Assembly: GCF_026001925.1 (NCBI RefSeq)
Contig: NZ_AP021869.1
Coordinates: 2,294,001 to 2,358,000 of the forward strand
Source: Vibrio gangliei
GTDB taxonomy: Bacteria; Pseudomonadota; Gammaproteobacteria; Enterobacterales; Vibrionaceae
Reading direction: 5' to 3'
Length of the DNA stretch: 64,000 nucleotides
Below, piece after piece: positions 1 to 13,407 of the stretch (its first letter is position 1; each line of letters opens with the position of its first letter). Under the pieces are notes generated by a model. That model was not told where the DNA came from, did not search any database, and was given only the letters and a program-made list of their open reading frames with translations. A program made the position numbers and the translations under genes.

Positions 1-20
1 ATTAAAAACATTATTTTGAC

Positions 21-68
21 TTCACTCTTTTAGAGTGAAAATAAAAACCCGTATTTATATGGGTTTTT
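21..68 (-). terminator. Tandem terminator hairpins after the 5S gene
   Basis: Two hairpins lie downstream of 5S on the minus strand. The first pairs 43-50 with 61-68 (AAAAACCC/GGGTTTTT) and so ends in a T run when read on the minus strand. The second pairs 21-28 with 32-39 (TTCACTCT/AGAGTGAA). This is the usual double-terminator ending of an rRNA operon. Seen directly in the sequence; function is inferred from position. Confidence 0.8.
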
Positions 69-81
69 ACTAGAAATCAAA

Positions 82-199
82 GCCTGGCGATGTCCTACTC
101 TCACATGGGGAAACCCCACACTACCATCGGCGCTACTTTGTTTCACTTCTGAGTTCGGCATGGAATCAGGTGGGTCCAAAGCGCTATGGTCGCCAAGCA
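82..199 (-). rRNA. rrf: 5S ribosomal RNA
   Basis: Read on the minus strand the segment starts TGCTTGGCGACCATAGCG and ends ATCGCCAGGC, the complementary ends that close the 5S stem. The central CCGAACTCAGAAGTGAAAC motif is typical of bacterial 5S rRNA. The length of 118 nt fits the family. It is the last gene of the rRNA operon, 135 nt after 23S. The ends are good to a few bases. Confidence 0.95.
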
Positions 200-334
200 A
201 ATTCTTTTGTTAATCGCCGTTAGGCGCTTAACTTAATTCGGAAAGCTGTTTGCTATCTCTAGCTAAAGTCTCATCACTCATTCAAGTGCTTATCTGTATT
301 CTTTTGAGTCCATCAAAACCCTTTAGGTGTTGTA

Positions 335-3221
<2,887 letters not shown>

Positions 3222-3444
3222 ATACAACCCAAAAGGGTCTTATGTATGTTCAACTAAATAAGGTTTTAGTTTTTGATGATTAAGAGGGTTAGTCTTAGTC
3301 ATCGTTGCCGGACTCAATAGAACAAACAATGAATTGTTTGTTTGAATACAAGACACTTGAATGTGTGTTGTGTGTTTATCTTAAAGATAAACATTGAGAA
3401 CTTTTACGATAACAACAATCGTTGTTATCAGTCAGCTTTCCAAA

Positions 3445-3457
3445 TTGTTAAAGAGCA
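3445..3457 (-). promoter_or_regulatory. boxA antitermination site in the 16S-23S spacer
   Basis: The minus strand reads TGCTCTTTAACAA, identical to the core boxA of enterobacterial rRNA operons. It binds NusB/NusE to keep RNA polymerase resistant to Rho in the 23S gene. It lies between tRNA-Ala and 23S. A second copy of the same core (GCTCTTTAACAA) is in the 16S leader at 5392-5403. Confidence 0.85.
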
Positions 3458-3513
3458 AGTTAAGTCTTTCGAATTAACCATTTTTAAATATTTTCACTGA
3501 AAACACTTAAAGA

Positions 3514-3589
3514 TGGTGGAGCTATGCGGGATCGAACCGCAGACCTCCTCGCTGCCAGCGAGGCGCTCTCCCAGCTGAGCTATAGCCCC
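3514..3589 (-). tRNA. tRNA-Ala, anticodon GGC
   Basis: A 76-nt cloverleaf in the 16S-23S spacer. Acceptor GGGGCTA pairs with TAGCTCC and contains the G3:U70 wobble pair that is the main alanine identity element. The anticodon stem is CCTCG/CGAGG around loop CTGGCAG, giving anticodon GGC. The T arm is TGCGG-TTCGATC-CCGCA and CCA is encoded. In E. coli the spacer alanine tRNA has anticodon UGC, so the GGC isoacceptor here is worth noting. The fold and anticodon are read directly. Confidence 0.95.
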
Positions 3590-3656
3590 AACTTCAATTC
3601 TTAACTTATAAACCTAATCAATCTGTGTGAACACTCATCAATGCACAATCTTTACG

Positions 3657-5198
<1,542 letters not shown>

Positions 5199-5391
5199 AA
5201 GATTTTGTTCGGCTCAATGAATAACTGATTACATACACCTTACTTTTAAAATAAAAAGCTTAGTAATGTTGAATTGACTGTGCCAAGTTAAAAACTTGAT
5301 TGGTCACTCAGTTCATTGAAACCAATGTGATACCGAAGTATCTCTATTTGATTATCATCAACGAGTGCCCACACAGATTGATAGGTTTAAA

Positions 5392-5403
5392 TTGTTAAAG
5401 AGC
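5392..5403 (-). promoter_or_regulatory. boxA antitermination site in the 16S leader
   Basis: The minus strand reads GCTCTTTAACAA, the core of the rRNA boxA element, about 190 nt before the 16S 5' end. It matches the spacer copy at 3445-3457, as expected for an antiterminated rRNA operon. Confidence 0.85.
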
Positions 5404-5451
5404 GTTGTTCTTATTGAGATCACTTAGCGCATCTCGTTGAACAGGGCGGCC

Positions 5452-5479
5452 ATTTTAGCGATTTAAAAGTTCGTGTCAA
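5452..5479 (-). promoter_or_regulatory. rRNA promoter P2
   Basis: On the minus strand a perfect -35 TTGACA (5474-5479) is separated by 16 bp from a -10 TAAAAT (5452-5457). A GC-rich discriminator GGCCGCCC follows, the type that makes rRNA promoters sensitive to ppGpp and initiating NTPs. It lies 117 bp downstream of P1 and above boxA. The motifs are seen; stringent control is inferred from known rRNA promoters. Confidence 0.85.
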
Positions 5480-5590
5480 ACACTTTTTAAAACTTTTTTC
5501 GCTTTCTTTCTAAATCATCATGCGATTATGAAAGAGGCCTTTCACTGTCGTTTCGTTGCCTTGTGAGCCCCGCCGTGTCAGTGAGGACGC

Positions 5591-5618
5591 ATTATAGAGA
5601 TCCGAATCACATTGGCAA
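5591..5618 (-). promoter_or_regulatory. rRNA promoter P1 with AT-rich upstream element
   Basis: The minus strand has -35 TTGCCA (5613-5618), a 16-bp spacer and a consensus -10 TATAAT (5591-5596), followed by GCGTCC in the discriminator. The spacing of 16 matches E. coli rrn P1. Immediately upstream (5622-5648) is an A/T-rich stretch expected of an UP element that contacts the alpha C-terminal domain. Fis sites are likely further up but I could not place them. Confidence 0.85.
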
Positions 5619-5713
5619 GCGCTTTTTAGAAAAAATTTGAAAAATAAAGGTTACATGTTCAATTTCCACCCAACCAGTTATTTATACCTATTTACTCAAG
5701 TTATAAACACAAG

Positions 5714-5722
5714 TTATCCACA
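5714..5722 (+). promoter_or_regulatory. Consensus DnaA box
   Basis: TTATCCACA is the perfect high-affinity DnaA box. It lies about 95 bp upstream of the rRNA P1 -35, between the rRNA promoters and the cysH terminator. A weaker similar 9-mer, TTATAAACA, starts at 5701. The match is direct; whether DnaA acts here is not known. Confidence 0.5.
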
Positions 5723-5757
5723 GAATTATTCTTTTCTACCTTAACTTTCACCTATAA

Positions 5758-5789
5758 AAAAGAAGATAGCCCGAAAGCCATCTTCTTTT
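5758..5789 (-). terminator. Terminator of the cysJIH operon
   Basis: AAAAGAAGAT (5758-5767) pairs with ATCTTCTTTT (5780-5789), with two further pairs inside. Read on the minus strand it follows the cysH stop at 5831 by about 40 nt and ends in a T-rich arm. The arms are A/T-symmetric, so it could stop transcripts from either side, which would insulate cysH from the rRNA promoters. Confidence 0.75.
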
Positions 5790-5830
5790 ATAAAGCATAA
5801 TAAAGAGAGTTGATTTAAATAATCTTACTT

Positions 5831-6613
5831 TTATATGCCTGACCCATCTTTCTGCGCATCAGGGTCATCTTCATGCAAACCGCATTCTCGCTTTAAGCCA
5901 AAAAAGCGCGTTTCCTCTTCAGACATACCAGGCTCCCACTTTCTCGTGGTGTGAGTATCCCCTACTGATAAGTAACCTTCTTCCCATAATGGATGGTAAG
6001 ACAAACCATGCTTTTGCAAATAGTCATAAATGTCTTTGTTGCTCCAATCAATAATAGGTAGAAATTTGAATACACCATTTTGGATCGCAAGAATAGGCAA
6101 GTGATTACGCGAACTGGATTGTTCGCGACGTAAACCAGAAAACCAAGTTGAAACCTTGAGCTCCTGTAGTGCTCGACGCATAGGTTCCACTTTATTTATC
6201 TTGTTATACTTTTCTATTCCTTCGACGCCTTGTTCCCACAACTTACCATAAAGGGCTTCTTGCCAGTTTGGGCTTTGCTCTGCACGGAACACTTTTAGGT
6301 TAAGGTTCAACTTTTTAGTCAGCTCATCAATAAAGCGGTATGTCTCTGGAAACAAATACCCAGTATCGGTCAAGATAACCGGTATATCCGCTTTTTCTTG
6401 CGTGACTAAATGCAGCATTACCGCAGCTTGAATACCAAAACTGGATGAAACCGCAAATTCACCCTGTAAGTTATCGAGCGCCCAACGTACTCTTTGTTGG
6501 GCGGAAAGCTTCTCTAACTGCTCATTAATCTCAGCGAGCTTTAAACTTTGCTCTACTTTATTAAGAGAAAGCAGCTCTTCTAACTGATTAACTTGTTTTA
6601 TGTCATTAAGCAT
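5831..6613 (-). CDS. cysH: Phosphoadenylyl-sulfate (PAPS) reductase CysH
   Basis: Reduces PAPS to sulfite and adenosine 3',5'-bisphosphate using thioredoxin or glutaredoxin, in the cytoplasm. The 260-residue protein has the PP-loop SSSFGIQ at about 56-62 and the catalytic C-terminal motif ECGLH with Cys244. The paired Cys motifs of the iron-sulfur APS reductases are absent, so PAPS is the expected substrate, in line with cysC elsewhere in the window. Last gene of cysJIH; its ATG overlaps the end of cysI by 8 bp, suggesting translational coupling. Length matches E. coli CysH. Confidence 0.96.
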   Translation of the reverse strand: MLNDIKQVNQLEELLSLNKVEQSLKLAEINEQLEKLSAQQRVRWALDNLQGEFAVSSSFGIQAAVMLHLVTQEKADIPVILTDTGYLFPETYRFIDELTKKLNLNLKVFRAEQSPNWQEALYGKLWEQGVEGIEKYNKINKVEPMRRALQELKVSTWFSGLRREQSSSRNHLPILAIQNGVFKFLPIIDWSNKDIYDYLQKHGLSYHPLWEEGYLSVGDTHTTRKWEPGMSEEETRFFGLKRECGLHEDDPDAQKDGSGI

Positions 6614-8333
6614 GGAAGTCCCTCTTAGAGATCACGACCTCATCAATAATGCCAACACGAATCACAAAATCCCCGAACGCTTCATTTTCATTACGCTCTT
6701 GAGCCCAACGACCGACTAGTTCATCAATGTCCGTTAAGATTTGTTTATCCGTAATGTTCTCTTTATACATTTTAGGCACACGAGTACCACTGCGGTTACC
6801 GCCTAAGTGCAAGTTATAACGACCCGGCGCTTTGCCGACTAAGCCAATCTCAGCCAACATTGCTCGCCCGCAGCCGTTGGGGCAGCCTGTTACACGTAAT
6901 ATAATGTTTTCTTCTTTAGGTAACTGATGTTTTGCTAAAATGCTTTCCACCTCGGTAACAAAAGAAGGAAGAAAACGTTCTGCTTCAGCCATTGCTAGTG
7001 GGCAAGTAGGAAATGCCACACATGCCATCGAGTTTTTACGCTGCTCACTAATAGAAACATCCATTAGACCATGCGCGACAGCAATACTTTCTATCAGGTC
7101 TTTGTCATCTGCAGATACACCCGCCACAATTAGATTTTGGTTTGCTGTAATACGGAAGTCACCTTTATGGACTTTCGCCAGTTCAGCCATACCAGTCTTA
7201 AGTGGTTTTCCAGGGTAGTCTAAAATACGACCATTCTCTATAAATAGAGACAAGTAATGTTTACCGTCAATACCTTCTGACCAACCAATGCGATCACCAC
7301 GCTCAGTAAATTCATAAAGTCGACTTGGTGCAAATTGACTCCCAGCGCGTTTTTCAACTTCCGCTTTAAATACATCAATACCAACACGGTCTAACGTATA
7401 TTTTGTTTTAGCATTTTTACGGTTAGAACGGTTACCCCAATCACGTTGCGTTGTTACTACAGCTTCAGCAAACGCTAAAGTTTGATCAACAGGAATAAAG
7501 CCAAAATCATCTGCACGACGAGGATAGGTAGAAGTATCCCCATGGGTCATAGCAAGACCACCGCCTACTAAAACGTTAAAGCCAATTAACTTACCGTTTT
7601 CTTCAATTGCCACAAAGTTCAAATCATTAGCATGAACATCGACATCATTCAGCGGTGGAATCGCAATAGTGGTTTTAAATTTTCGTGGTAAGTAGGTGCG
7701 GCCTAAAATAGGCTCTTCTTCTTGAACGGTACTATCGATTTTTTCCGCATCCAACCAAACTTCCGCATAGCCTCGAGCATGCGGTAAAAAGTGTTCACTG
7801 ATCTTCTTTGACCATTCATACGCTTCTTGGTGTACTTCAGATTGATATGGGTTCGCCGTACATAGTACATTTCGATTCATATCTGCAGCGGTACCAATCG
7901 AGTCAATACCAATCGAGTTAAGCGCTTTATGAACCTTCTTAATATTAGGCTTTAAAATACCGTGATATTGAAAGGTTTGACGCGTCGTTAAGCGAATACT
8001 GCCATATAAAGTATGCTCATCCGCCCACTTATCGACACCAAGCCATTGGGTTGGAGTGATAACACCAGCTGGTAAGCGCGCACGAAGCATCAAAGTATGT
8101 AGCGGCTCAAGTTTTTGCTTGGCTCGCTCAGCACGAAGGTCACGATCATCTTGTAAGTACATCCCGTGAAAACGAATCAGTGTGAAATTGTCACCCGTCA
8201 CTGCTCCGGTAATTGGGTTTTGTAGATCTTCTGCAATCGAACCACGTAAAAAATTACTTTCAGCTTTTAAACGCTCACCATCAGAAAGTGGACCTAATAC
8301 TTCACCTAATACAACTTGTTCTTTCGTGCTCAT
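6606..8333 (-). CDS. cysI: Sulfite reductase hemoprotein beta subunit CysI
   Basis: Carries the siroheme and [4Fe-4S] cluster that reduce sulfite to sulfide with six electrons from CysJ. Of 575 residues, Cys438, Cys444, Cys484 and Cys488 in ACVAFPTC and GCPNGC form the cluster and siroheme ligand set. The N-terminal sulfite-binding arginine region ([12 protein letters not shown]) is also present. The start ATG overlaps the cysJ stop as TAATG (1 bp). It needs the siroheme made in part by CobA encoded at 29851-30732. Full length compared with E. coli (570). Confidence 0.97.
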   Translation of the reverse strand: MSTKEQVVLGEVLGPLSDGERLKAESNFLRGSIAEDLQNPITGAVTGDNFTLIRFHGMYLQDDRDLRAERAKQKLEPLHTLMLRARLPAGVITPTQWLGVDKWADEHTLYGSIRLTTRQTFQYHGILKPNIKKVHKALNSIGIDSIGTAADMNRNVLCTANPYQSEVHQEAYEWSKKISEHFLPHARGYAEVWLDAEKIDSTVQEEEPILGRTYLPRKFKTTIAIPPLNDVDVHANDLNFVAIEENGKLIGFNVLVGGGLAMTHGDTSTYPRRADDFGFIPVDQTLAFAEAVVTTQRDWGNRSNRKNAKTKYTLDRVGIDVFKAEVEKRAGSQFAPSRLYEFTERGDRIGWSEGIDGKHYLSLFIENGRILDYPGKPLKTGMAELAKVHKGDFRITANQNLIVAGVSADDKDLIESIAVAHGLMDVSISEQRKNSMACVAFPTCPLAMAEAERFLPSFVTEVESILAKHQLPKEENIILRVTGCPNGCGRAMLAEIGLVGKAPGRYNLHLGGNRSGTRVPKMYKENITDKQILTDIDELVGRWAQERNENEAFGDFVIRVGIIDEVVISKRDFHA

Positions 8334-10144
8334 TAGTACACATCCCTTTGATAACGTTTTGCTTTACGTAGGTCATTAATAAATGCTTCGGCTTGTTCTT
8401 GACCTAATTGACCTTGCTCTTTGGCAACTTGAATTAATGCGTTATGGACATCTTTTGCCATGCGATTGGCGTCACCACAAATATAAATGTAGGCACCTTG
8501 CTGTAACCATTGCCATACTTCCGGCCCATTTTCTAAGATGCGATCTTGTACATAGACTTTTTCCGCTTGATCACGGCTAAAGGCCACATCCAACTTAGTT
8601 AAGATTCCAGACTTCAAATACTTCTGCCATTCCACTTGATATAAGAAATCTTGGGTGAAAGTACGGTCGCCAAAGAATAACCAGTTTTTCCCTTCGGCAT
8701 CACGCGCTTCACGTTCCTGGATAAAACTGCGAAATGGAGCAATACCGGTTCCCGGACCAATCATGATCACAGGAGTATTATCATCTTGAGGCAACTTAAA
8801 GTTATTATTGTGCTCAATAAAGACTTTAACGTTATCGCCTTCTTCCAAACGATGAGTTAGGTAATGGGATGCACCACCAAAGCGAGTTTCTTCACCTTGT
8901 TGATATTCCACCAATCCAACCGTGAGATGCACTTCTTCTTCCACTTCGGCTTGACTAGATGCGATAGAATAAAGACGAGGAGTTAATTTACGGAATAGGC
9001 TCGCTAATTGCTCAGCAGTCAGCGTCGTTTTCTTTTCTCTTAGCACATCAATAACTTGTGTGTTTCCCGCATACTCACGCAGCTTGTCTTTATCTTCCAC
9101 CAGCTTTTGCAGCTTTTTACTTCCAGAAAGCTCAGCGTATTTAGTCACAAGTTGAGGGTTTGATGCTGTGATCTCAAATTTACTCACTAAAGCACTGTGA
9201 ATAGAAATGCTGTCACCATCAAGCTCAATACTTTCAATACCTGATAAACCGACTTGTTCTAAAATTGCCGCGACTAAATCTGCGCTGTTTTCATACCAAA
9301 CACCCAGCGCATCGCCCGGCTGATAGCTGATACCTGATCCTTCTAGATCAATTTCAATATGACGAACGTCTTTACCAGAATCTCGCCCCGTGATCTTTTG
9401 GCTAGTCAGCAAGGTTGCGGCATAAGGGTTTTGTTTATTCCATGGATTTTCAACATGGGCAGATTGTCCAACCGGCAGTTGCACCACTTGCGCATCTTGT
9501 GATGACAAAGCTTCTTTCACTTTTTCTAGTGCTTGCTTACGCCATTCCGCTGCGGGCGCTTCATAATCGACATCACAATCAACGCGATCTAAAAATGCTG
9601 TCGCGCCCAATTTGCTTAAGTAGCTGTCAAAGTCTTTACCGGTTTGGCAGAAGAATTCATAACTGGAATCACCAAGACTGATCACCGCATATTGCAGGTT
9701 CGGTAACTTAGGCGCTTTTTTCGATTGCAAAAATTCATGCAGTTCTATCGCATTATCTGGTGCTTCACCTTCACCATTGGTCGAAGCAACAATGATCACA
9801 TGGGTTTCTTTAGCGAGATTTTTGCCTTTGTAATCACTGGCATCAAATAATTCCACCGCAATACCATTAGCATCGGCTTCATTTTTGAGAGCTTCCGCGA
9901 CGCCTTTGGCATTACCCGTTTGCGAGGCATAAATGATGGTCAATTTGCCTGCCGGCTGCGCTGCAACAGATAATTGAGATGATGGGTTTGCTCCTGCTGG
10001 CTGGCCGGTTTGACTCAGCCCCCAAAAATAACCACTGACCCAGGCCAGTTGTTGTGGAGACAGCTCAGCCATCGCTTGTTGCAATTGACCAATTTGTTGA
10101 TCATTAAGCGGGCTAGCCAGAGCCGAAAGATCCTTTAGTAACAT
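8333..10144 (-). CDS. cysJ: Sulfite reductase flavoprotein alpha subunit CysJ
   Basis: Transfers electrons from NADPH through FAD and FMN to CysI. The 603-residue protein has an N-terminal extension, a flavodoxin domain from about residue 68 ([10 protein letters not shown]), an FAD-binding region with RLYSIASS, an NADPH-binding [12 protein letters not shown] motif and the family C-terminus ending in YQRDVY. First gene of cysJIH. The 207 bp upstream should hold the CysB-dependent promoter, but I could not place -35/-10 boxes with confidence. Regulation by CysB is inferred from the family. Confidence 0.97.
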   Translation of the reverse strand: MLLKDLSALASPLNDQQIGQLQQAMAELSPQQLAWVSGYFWGLSQTGQPAGANPSSQLSVAAQPAGKLTIIYASQTGNAKGVAEALKNEADANGIAVELFDASDYKGKNLAKETHVIIVASTNGEGEAPDNAIELHEFLQSKKAPKLPNLQYAVISLGDSSYEFFCQTGKDFDSYLSKLGATAFLDRVDCDVDYEAPAAEWRKQALEKVKEALSSQDAQVVQLPVGQSAHVENPWNKQNPYAATLLTSQKITGRDSGKDVRHIEIDLEGSGISYQPGDALGVWYENSADLVAAILEQVGLSGIESIELDGDSISIHSALVSKFEITASNPQLVTKYAELSGSKKLQKLVEDKDKLREYAGNTQVIDVLREKKTTLTAEQLASLFRKLTPRLYSIASSQAEVEEEVHLTVGLVEYQQGEETRFGGASHYLTHRLEEGDNVKVFIEHNNNFKLPQDDNTPVIMIGPGTGIAPFRSFIQEREARDAEGKNWLFFGDRTFTQDFLYQVEWQKYLKSGILTKLDVAFSRDQAEKVYVQDRILENGPEVWQWLQQGAYIYICGDANRMAKDVHNALIQVAKEQGQLGQEQAEAFINDLRKAKRYQRDVY

Positions 10145-10301
10145 GTCACGACATCCTATCTTTTTATTCGTCTAAGCAAATAGGGTTCACTTAGGCATCT
10201 AGGTATAAAATTGCTTCATGTTGCTAGATTAACGATTCTGATGAATGTCGAGAAAGAATTGATAAGTATGTTTTATAACTTTTTGGAAATAAGAAATGAA
10301 A

Positions 10302-10332
10302 TGCCGCTGTCTGCACAAAGCAAACAGCGGCA
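10302..10332 (-). terminator. Terminator after the small gene at 10352
   Basis: TGCCGCTGT (10302-10310) pairs with ACAGCGGCA (10324-10332) around a 13-nt loop. On the minus strand it is followed by the T-rich TTTCATTTCTT. It lies 20 nt past the stop of the small gene and separates it from the cysJ promoter region. Confidence 0.7.
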
Positions 10333-10351
10333 ATATAAATTTGATTTGGCT

Positions 10352-10582
10352 TTATTTATTGGCAATGCGCACTTGTTTGAACCCCACATCTAACGCAGAG
10401 CGTGAAGCTTCATCCATATCTTGATAATGACATTCTTTACCATGTTCATCTGTGAGCAACACCAGCCCGCCACGATTATGGCGAAACTCTACGATCCAAT
10501 CTTCTTCTTCAATTGAAGATTCAATAATCGCCTCAAGCAATTGCTTCTCTTGGTATAAGCGGCGTAGTTCTGTCACTGTCAT
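10352..10582 (-). CDS. Small protein of unknown function (76 aa)
   Basis: I do not recognise a function. The protein is acidic in its first half (a run EEEDW near residue 25) and begins with a predicted helix, MTVTELRRLYQEKQLLEAI. The second half looks like short beta strands with NRGGLVLLTDEHGK. No signal peptide or membrane segment. I chose the ATG at 10582 because GGAAGGG lies about 7 nt upstream; a TTG in frame at 10606 would add 8 residues. It has its own terminator and sits between cysJ and pspG. Confidence 0.7.
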   Translation of the reverse strand: MTVTELRRLYQEKQLLEAIIESSIEEEDWIVEFRHNRGGLVLLTDEHGKECHYQDMDEASRSALDVGFKQVRIANK

Positions 10583-10742
10583 AACGAGCCCTTCCGTGTT
10601 ACTCAATTACCTTCACTTATTAATCATGACGCAAATTTGAAAACTTGCGAGAAAAATAAGGGTATTTATTGAGCCACCTCACTCAAGCATTGAAAGCTAA
10701 AGTTTTCTTTAAGAGCCTAACTTATTATTAGAGCTGCCAATT

Positions 10743-10955
10743 TTAGAATGTGCTCGGCTTATTATAATGTTTGTAAATATATAAGCCGATCAGTGCTAGG
10801 ATAATCCAAGGTAGCAACTTGATCACCGCTCCCAGCATGCTAATCACAAACCCCAACAATAACGCGGCGGCGATAGCAATAAAGAAAGTCACCATGGTTA
10901 CCCCAGTGAACATCAGCACACCAAAGAAAATCACGATAAACAATAATTCGAACAT
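10743..10955 (-). CDS. pspG: Phage shock protein G
   Basis: A 70-residue inner-membrane protein of the Psp envelope-stress response. It starts MFELLFIVIFFGVLMFTGV and holds two hydrophobic segments at about 3-28 and 32-62, ending in a short basic tail (YKHYNKPS). The length, the MxELLF start and the KLLPW motif match E. coli PspG (YjbO). As in E. coli it lies next to dusA. A sigma-54 promoter is placed at 11096-11112, which fits the known PspF/sigma-54 control. No Shine-Dalgarno doubt: AGGAGAG precedes the ATG. Confidence 0.88.
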   Translation of the reverse strand: MFELLFIVIFFGVLMFTGVTMVTFFIAIAAALLLGFVISMLGAVIKLLPWIILALIGLYIYKHYNKPSTF

Positions 10956-11095
10956 ACATCTCTCCTAGTTAAACCTATCTGGCCATTAAAATGAAAACAC
11001 GCAAAGAATACGGCAAAGGTTTAAGACATAGACCCATAAATAAACCAATGAAACTGGGTCAACTTATGCATAGACAATAGGCACTGAAATAACAT

Positions 11096-11112
11096 TGCAG
11101 AATTTGGGCCAA
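11096..11112 (-). promoter_or_regulatory. Sigma-54 promoter of pspG
   Basis: The minus strand reads TTGGCCCAAATTCTGCA. GG and GC are 10 bp apart, exactly the -24/-12 spacing of sigma-54 promoters, and 12 of 17 positions fit the extended consensus. It would give a 5' leader of about 130 nt to pspG. The match is direct; activation by PspF is inferred from pspG in E. coli. Confidence 0.65.
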
Positions 11113-11184
11113 CTTATTTTTAATTTAACTCATTACTAATCAATTAGTTAAAAATAGCGCAATAGAGAAGAAATATAAAAGTGA

Positions 11185-11213
11185 CTAATTTGACCAACTA
11201 TCAGTCAAATTAG
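11185..11213. promoter_or_regulatory. Inverted repeat, candidate PspF upstream site
   Basis: CTAATTTGAC (11185-11194) and GTCAAATTAG (11204-11213) form a perfect 10-bp inverted repeat with a 9-bp spacer. It lies about 75-100 bp upstream of the sigma-54 promoter, where enhancer sites for PspF are expected. It also lies 33 bp past the dusA stop, so a weak terminator role is the alternative. A/T-rich arms and no clean T tract make the operator reading slightly better. Confidence 0.4.
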
Positions 11214-11245
11214 CCATTAATAGATATGGGGATGAATAACAAGAA

Positions 11246-12232
11246 TTAAACGTCGAGCTCAGCTGGAATTTTAGCTAATGCGGCTTCAACCACTTCAATG
11301 CCAGCCCCCGCTTTATGGGCATTTTCACTGATATGTCGACGCCATTGGCGTGCGCCCGGCATTGCTTGGAATAGACCTAGCATATGACGAGTAATATGAC
11401 CTAGACTAGCCCCTTTCGCCATTTCATCTTCTATATATGGCAACATCTCACGGACGATCTCACGACGTTTTTTCACTGGCTTATCACCGCCAAATAAACG
11501 TTGATCCACTTCAGCCAATAAATATGGATTTTGATAAGCTTCACGCCCCACCATCACACCATCTACATGCTTAAGATGCGCTTCACATTCATCCAGCGTT
11601 TTTACGCCACCATTGATTGCTATGGTTAAATGCGGGAAATCTTTTTTTACTTGATAAGCGCGCTCATAAATCAGCTCTGGAATTTCTCGGTTCTCTTTTG
11701 GACTCAAACCTGAAAGCCATGCTTTGCGCGCGTGAATAGTAAATTGGTCAACGCCACCCTTTTCACTCACCAGAGTAATAAAGCGAGTTAAGAATTCATA
11801 GGAATCTTGCTCATCGATACCAATACGTGTTTTAACCGTGACAGGAATATCCACCACTTCACGCATTGCCGCCATACACTCTGCCACCAGCTCAGGTTCA
11901 GCCATTAAGCAGGCACCAAACATACCATTTTGTACACGGTCTGATGGGCAACCAACGTTTAGGTTGATTTCATTATAACCACGTTCTGCCGCCAACTTTG
12001 CGCACTTGGCGAGATCAACAGGGTTCGAACCACCTAATTGCAAGGCAATAGGATGCTCTGGCTGAGAAAACTGTAAAAAATCCCCTTTTCCGTGGAGAAT
12101 AGCACCGGTTGTCACCATTTCTGTATAGAGCAAGGTATGCTCAGATAACAAACGGTGGAAGTAGCGACAATGACGATCCGTCCAATCGAGCATGGGCGCG
12201 ACGGAAAAACGTTGCATAGGGTAATTTTTCAT
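11246..12232 (-). CDS. dusA: tRNA-dihydrouridine(20/20a) synthase DusA
   Basis: FMN-dependent enzyme that reduces uridine 20 and 20a in the tRNA D loop. The 328 residues start with the FMN-binding [13 protein letters not shown] motif at 12-24, and the catalytic cysteine is Cys95 in [13 protein letters not shown] helical C-terminal tRNA-binding domain ends in [12 protein letters not shown]. Transcribed divergently from zur over 119 bp. The dusA-pspG-zur neighbourhood is the same as in E. coli. Confidence 0.96.
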   Translation of the reverse strand: MKNYPMQRFSVAPMLDWTDRHCRYFHRLLSEHTLLYTEMVTTGAILHGKGDFLQFSQPEHPIALQLGGSNPVDLAKCAKLAAERGYNEINLNVGCPSDRVQNGMFGACLMAEPELVAECMAAMREVVDIPVTVKTRIGIDEQDSYEFLTRFITLVSEKGGVDQFTIHARKAWLSGLSPKENREIPELIYERAYQVKKDFPHLTIAINGGVKTLDECEAHLKHVDGVMVGREAYQNPYLLAEVDQRLFGGDKPVKKRREIVREMLPYIEDEMAKGASLGHITRHMLGLFQAMPGARQWRRHISENAHKAGAGIEVVEAALAKIPAELDV

Positions 12233-12351
12233 AATCTATATGGGATAAATATCTCTGACTTATTAAGCCAAATATTTTACCATAGGCGACAGAAGTGCAC
12301 ATCAACCAAATATCGACGGTGATGGAGCCATCTATTAACCACTGTTAGGGC

Positions 12352-12819
12352 ATGATTAAGGCTGGAATTTTGAATACACGTTTACTTCAACAAGTGACTG
12401 AACTTTGTCAGCAAAGAGGGGTTCGCCTCACTTCACAACGTCAGCAAGTGCTGGAGCTGATCTGGCAACAAAAAGGTTCATCCACCGCTTATGAATTGCT
12501 GGATAAACTCAAGCAAACGGAGCCTCAGGCTAAGCCACCGACGGTTTATCGTGCATTAGAATTTTTGCTCGAACAAGGTTTCATTCACCGTGTAGAATCT
12601 ACCAACAGCTTTGTCTCTTGCTGCTTTTTCGATGAACACGACTGCCACGGTCAACATAAGCATTTCTCTCACCTGCTGATCTGCGACCAATGCGGTGATG
12701 TGGCTGAACTTCAGGATGATGCTTTGGTGAAGCGCCTCACCAAAAACATAAATGAACATGGTTTCAAACTCACCAACCACGTAATTGAAACCCACGGTAT
12801 CTGTAAAAACTGCCAATAA
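12352..12819 (+). CDS. zur: Zinc uptake regulator Zur (Fur family)
   Basis: Represses zinc uptake genes when Zn(II)-loaded. The 155-residue protein has a winged helix domain with recognition-helix sequence PPTVYRALEFL (about 62-72), then the histidine-rich metal region and two structural zinc pairs, CDQC (Cys111, Cys114) and CKNC (Cys151, Cys154). The CxxC pairs, the adjacency to dusA and the shorter length favour Zur over Fur. Two matching operators occur before the zinc uptake operon at 21371-21428. A weak TTAGGG Shine-Dalgarno precedes the ATG. Confidence 0.93.
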   Translation: MIKAGILNTRLLQQVTELCQQRGVRLTSQRQQVLELIWQQKGSSTAYELLDKLKQTEPQAKPPTVYRALEFLLEQGFIHRVESTNSFVSCCFFDEHDCHGQHKHFSHLLICDQCGDVAELQDDALVKRLTKNINEHGFKLTNHVIETHGICKNCQ

Positions 12820-12833
12820 ATTATTTGGTCGTA

Positions 12834-12888
12834 ATACCAATCACACTAATTAGATGGTCAGAAATTGCGTCGGAAGTACGATTGGTAT
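12834..12888. repeat. Short inverted repeat after zur
   Basis: ATACCAATC (12834-12842) and GATTGGTAT (12880-12888) are perfect 9-bp inverted ends enclosing 37 bp. The element begins 14 bp after the zur stop. There is no T tract, so it is not a standard terminator. The arm sequence ATACCAAT also occurs at 22255. It looks like a dispersed miniature repeat; that is an inference. Confidence 0.5.
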
Positions 12889-12953
12889 AAGAACTCAATT
12901 AAAAAGAGAAGCCCATAACGGATTCTCTTTTGCTTTGACACTTTACAAAACGG

Positions 12954-13310
12954 CTATAAACCAGAAGAACGCGATTGAGCACCCGATAAATAATCTTGTG
13001 CAAAGAAAGGGTCAATGTTATCGCACACGCCGCGATAGGGTTGGCCTGTTGAGCCTAACCACGCAGCGTTTTGGCTACAATACGTTTTTAGCCCAGCTTG
13101 ATAACCTTGCTGATAAGCTTGATAGGTTTCATCGGTGACGTAGTCAGAGTGTTTAGCCAATTGTTGCTGGGAATGCTCAATTAAGCCCTTCTCACCCATT
13201 TGCTGGCCATAAGTTTGCCAAGGTAAATTATTGCCGTTGTCAGGCATACCATTTGGAGTAGTACAACCTGCGATCACAAATAATGTCATCACAATAAGTA
13301 TCTGTTTCAT
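12954..13310 (-). CDS. DUF2799 family lipoprotein
   Basis: A 118-residue predicted lipoprotein of unknown role. The start at 13310 is chosen for its GGAG Shine-Dalgarno 6 nt upstream and because it puts a proper signal peptide, MKQILIVMTLFVIAGC, at the N-terminus with lipidated Cys16. An in-frame start at 13328 would spoil the signal. The repeated GYQAGLKTYC and GVCD motifs with paired cysteines resemble DUF2799 proteins. Threonine after the cysteine suggests outer-membrane sorting. No operon partner is close. Confidence 0.8.
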   Translation of the reverse strand: MKQILIVMTLFVIAGCTTPNGMPDNGNNLPWQTYGQQMGEKGLIEHSQQQLAKHSDYVTDETYQAYQQGYQAGLKTYCSQNAAWLGSTGQPYRGVCDNIDPFFAQDYLSGAQSRSSGL

Positions 13311-13407
13311 AATGGTCTCCATTATCAATTAAGGGACACATATAAAGAATAGTCTGTCGTATATACTTAATCCGTTTATACGCATTACCGTTAAATACGG
13401 TTCACTT

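Noticed and set aside
5701-5722. Replication origin at the DnaA box
   Set aside because: Only one consensus box plus one weak neighbour, with no AT-rich unwinding array and no mioC/mnmG or dnaA neighbours.
10211-10393. 60-codon plus-strand frame between cysJ and the small gene
   Set aside because: It runs through a terminator hairpin and overlaps the end of the small gene on the other strand; no Shine-Dalgarno.
12854-13138. 94-codon plus-strand frame after zur
   Set aside because: Mostly antisense to the DUF2799 lipoprotein gene, which has a signal peptide and ribosome binding site.
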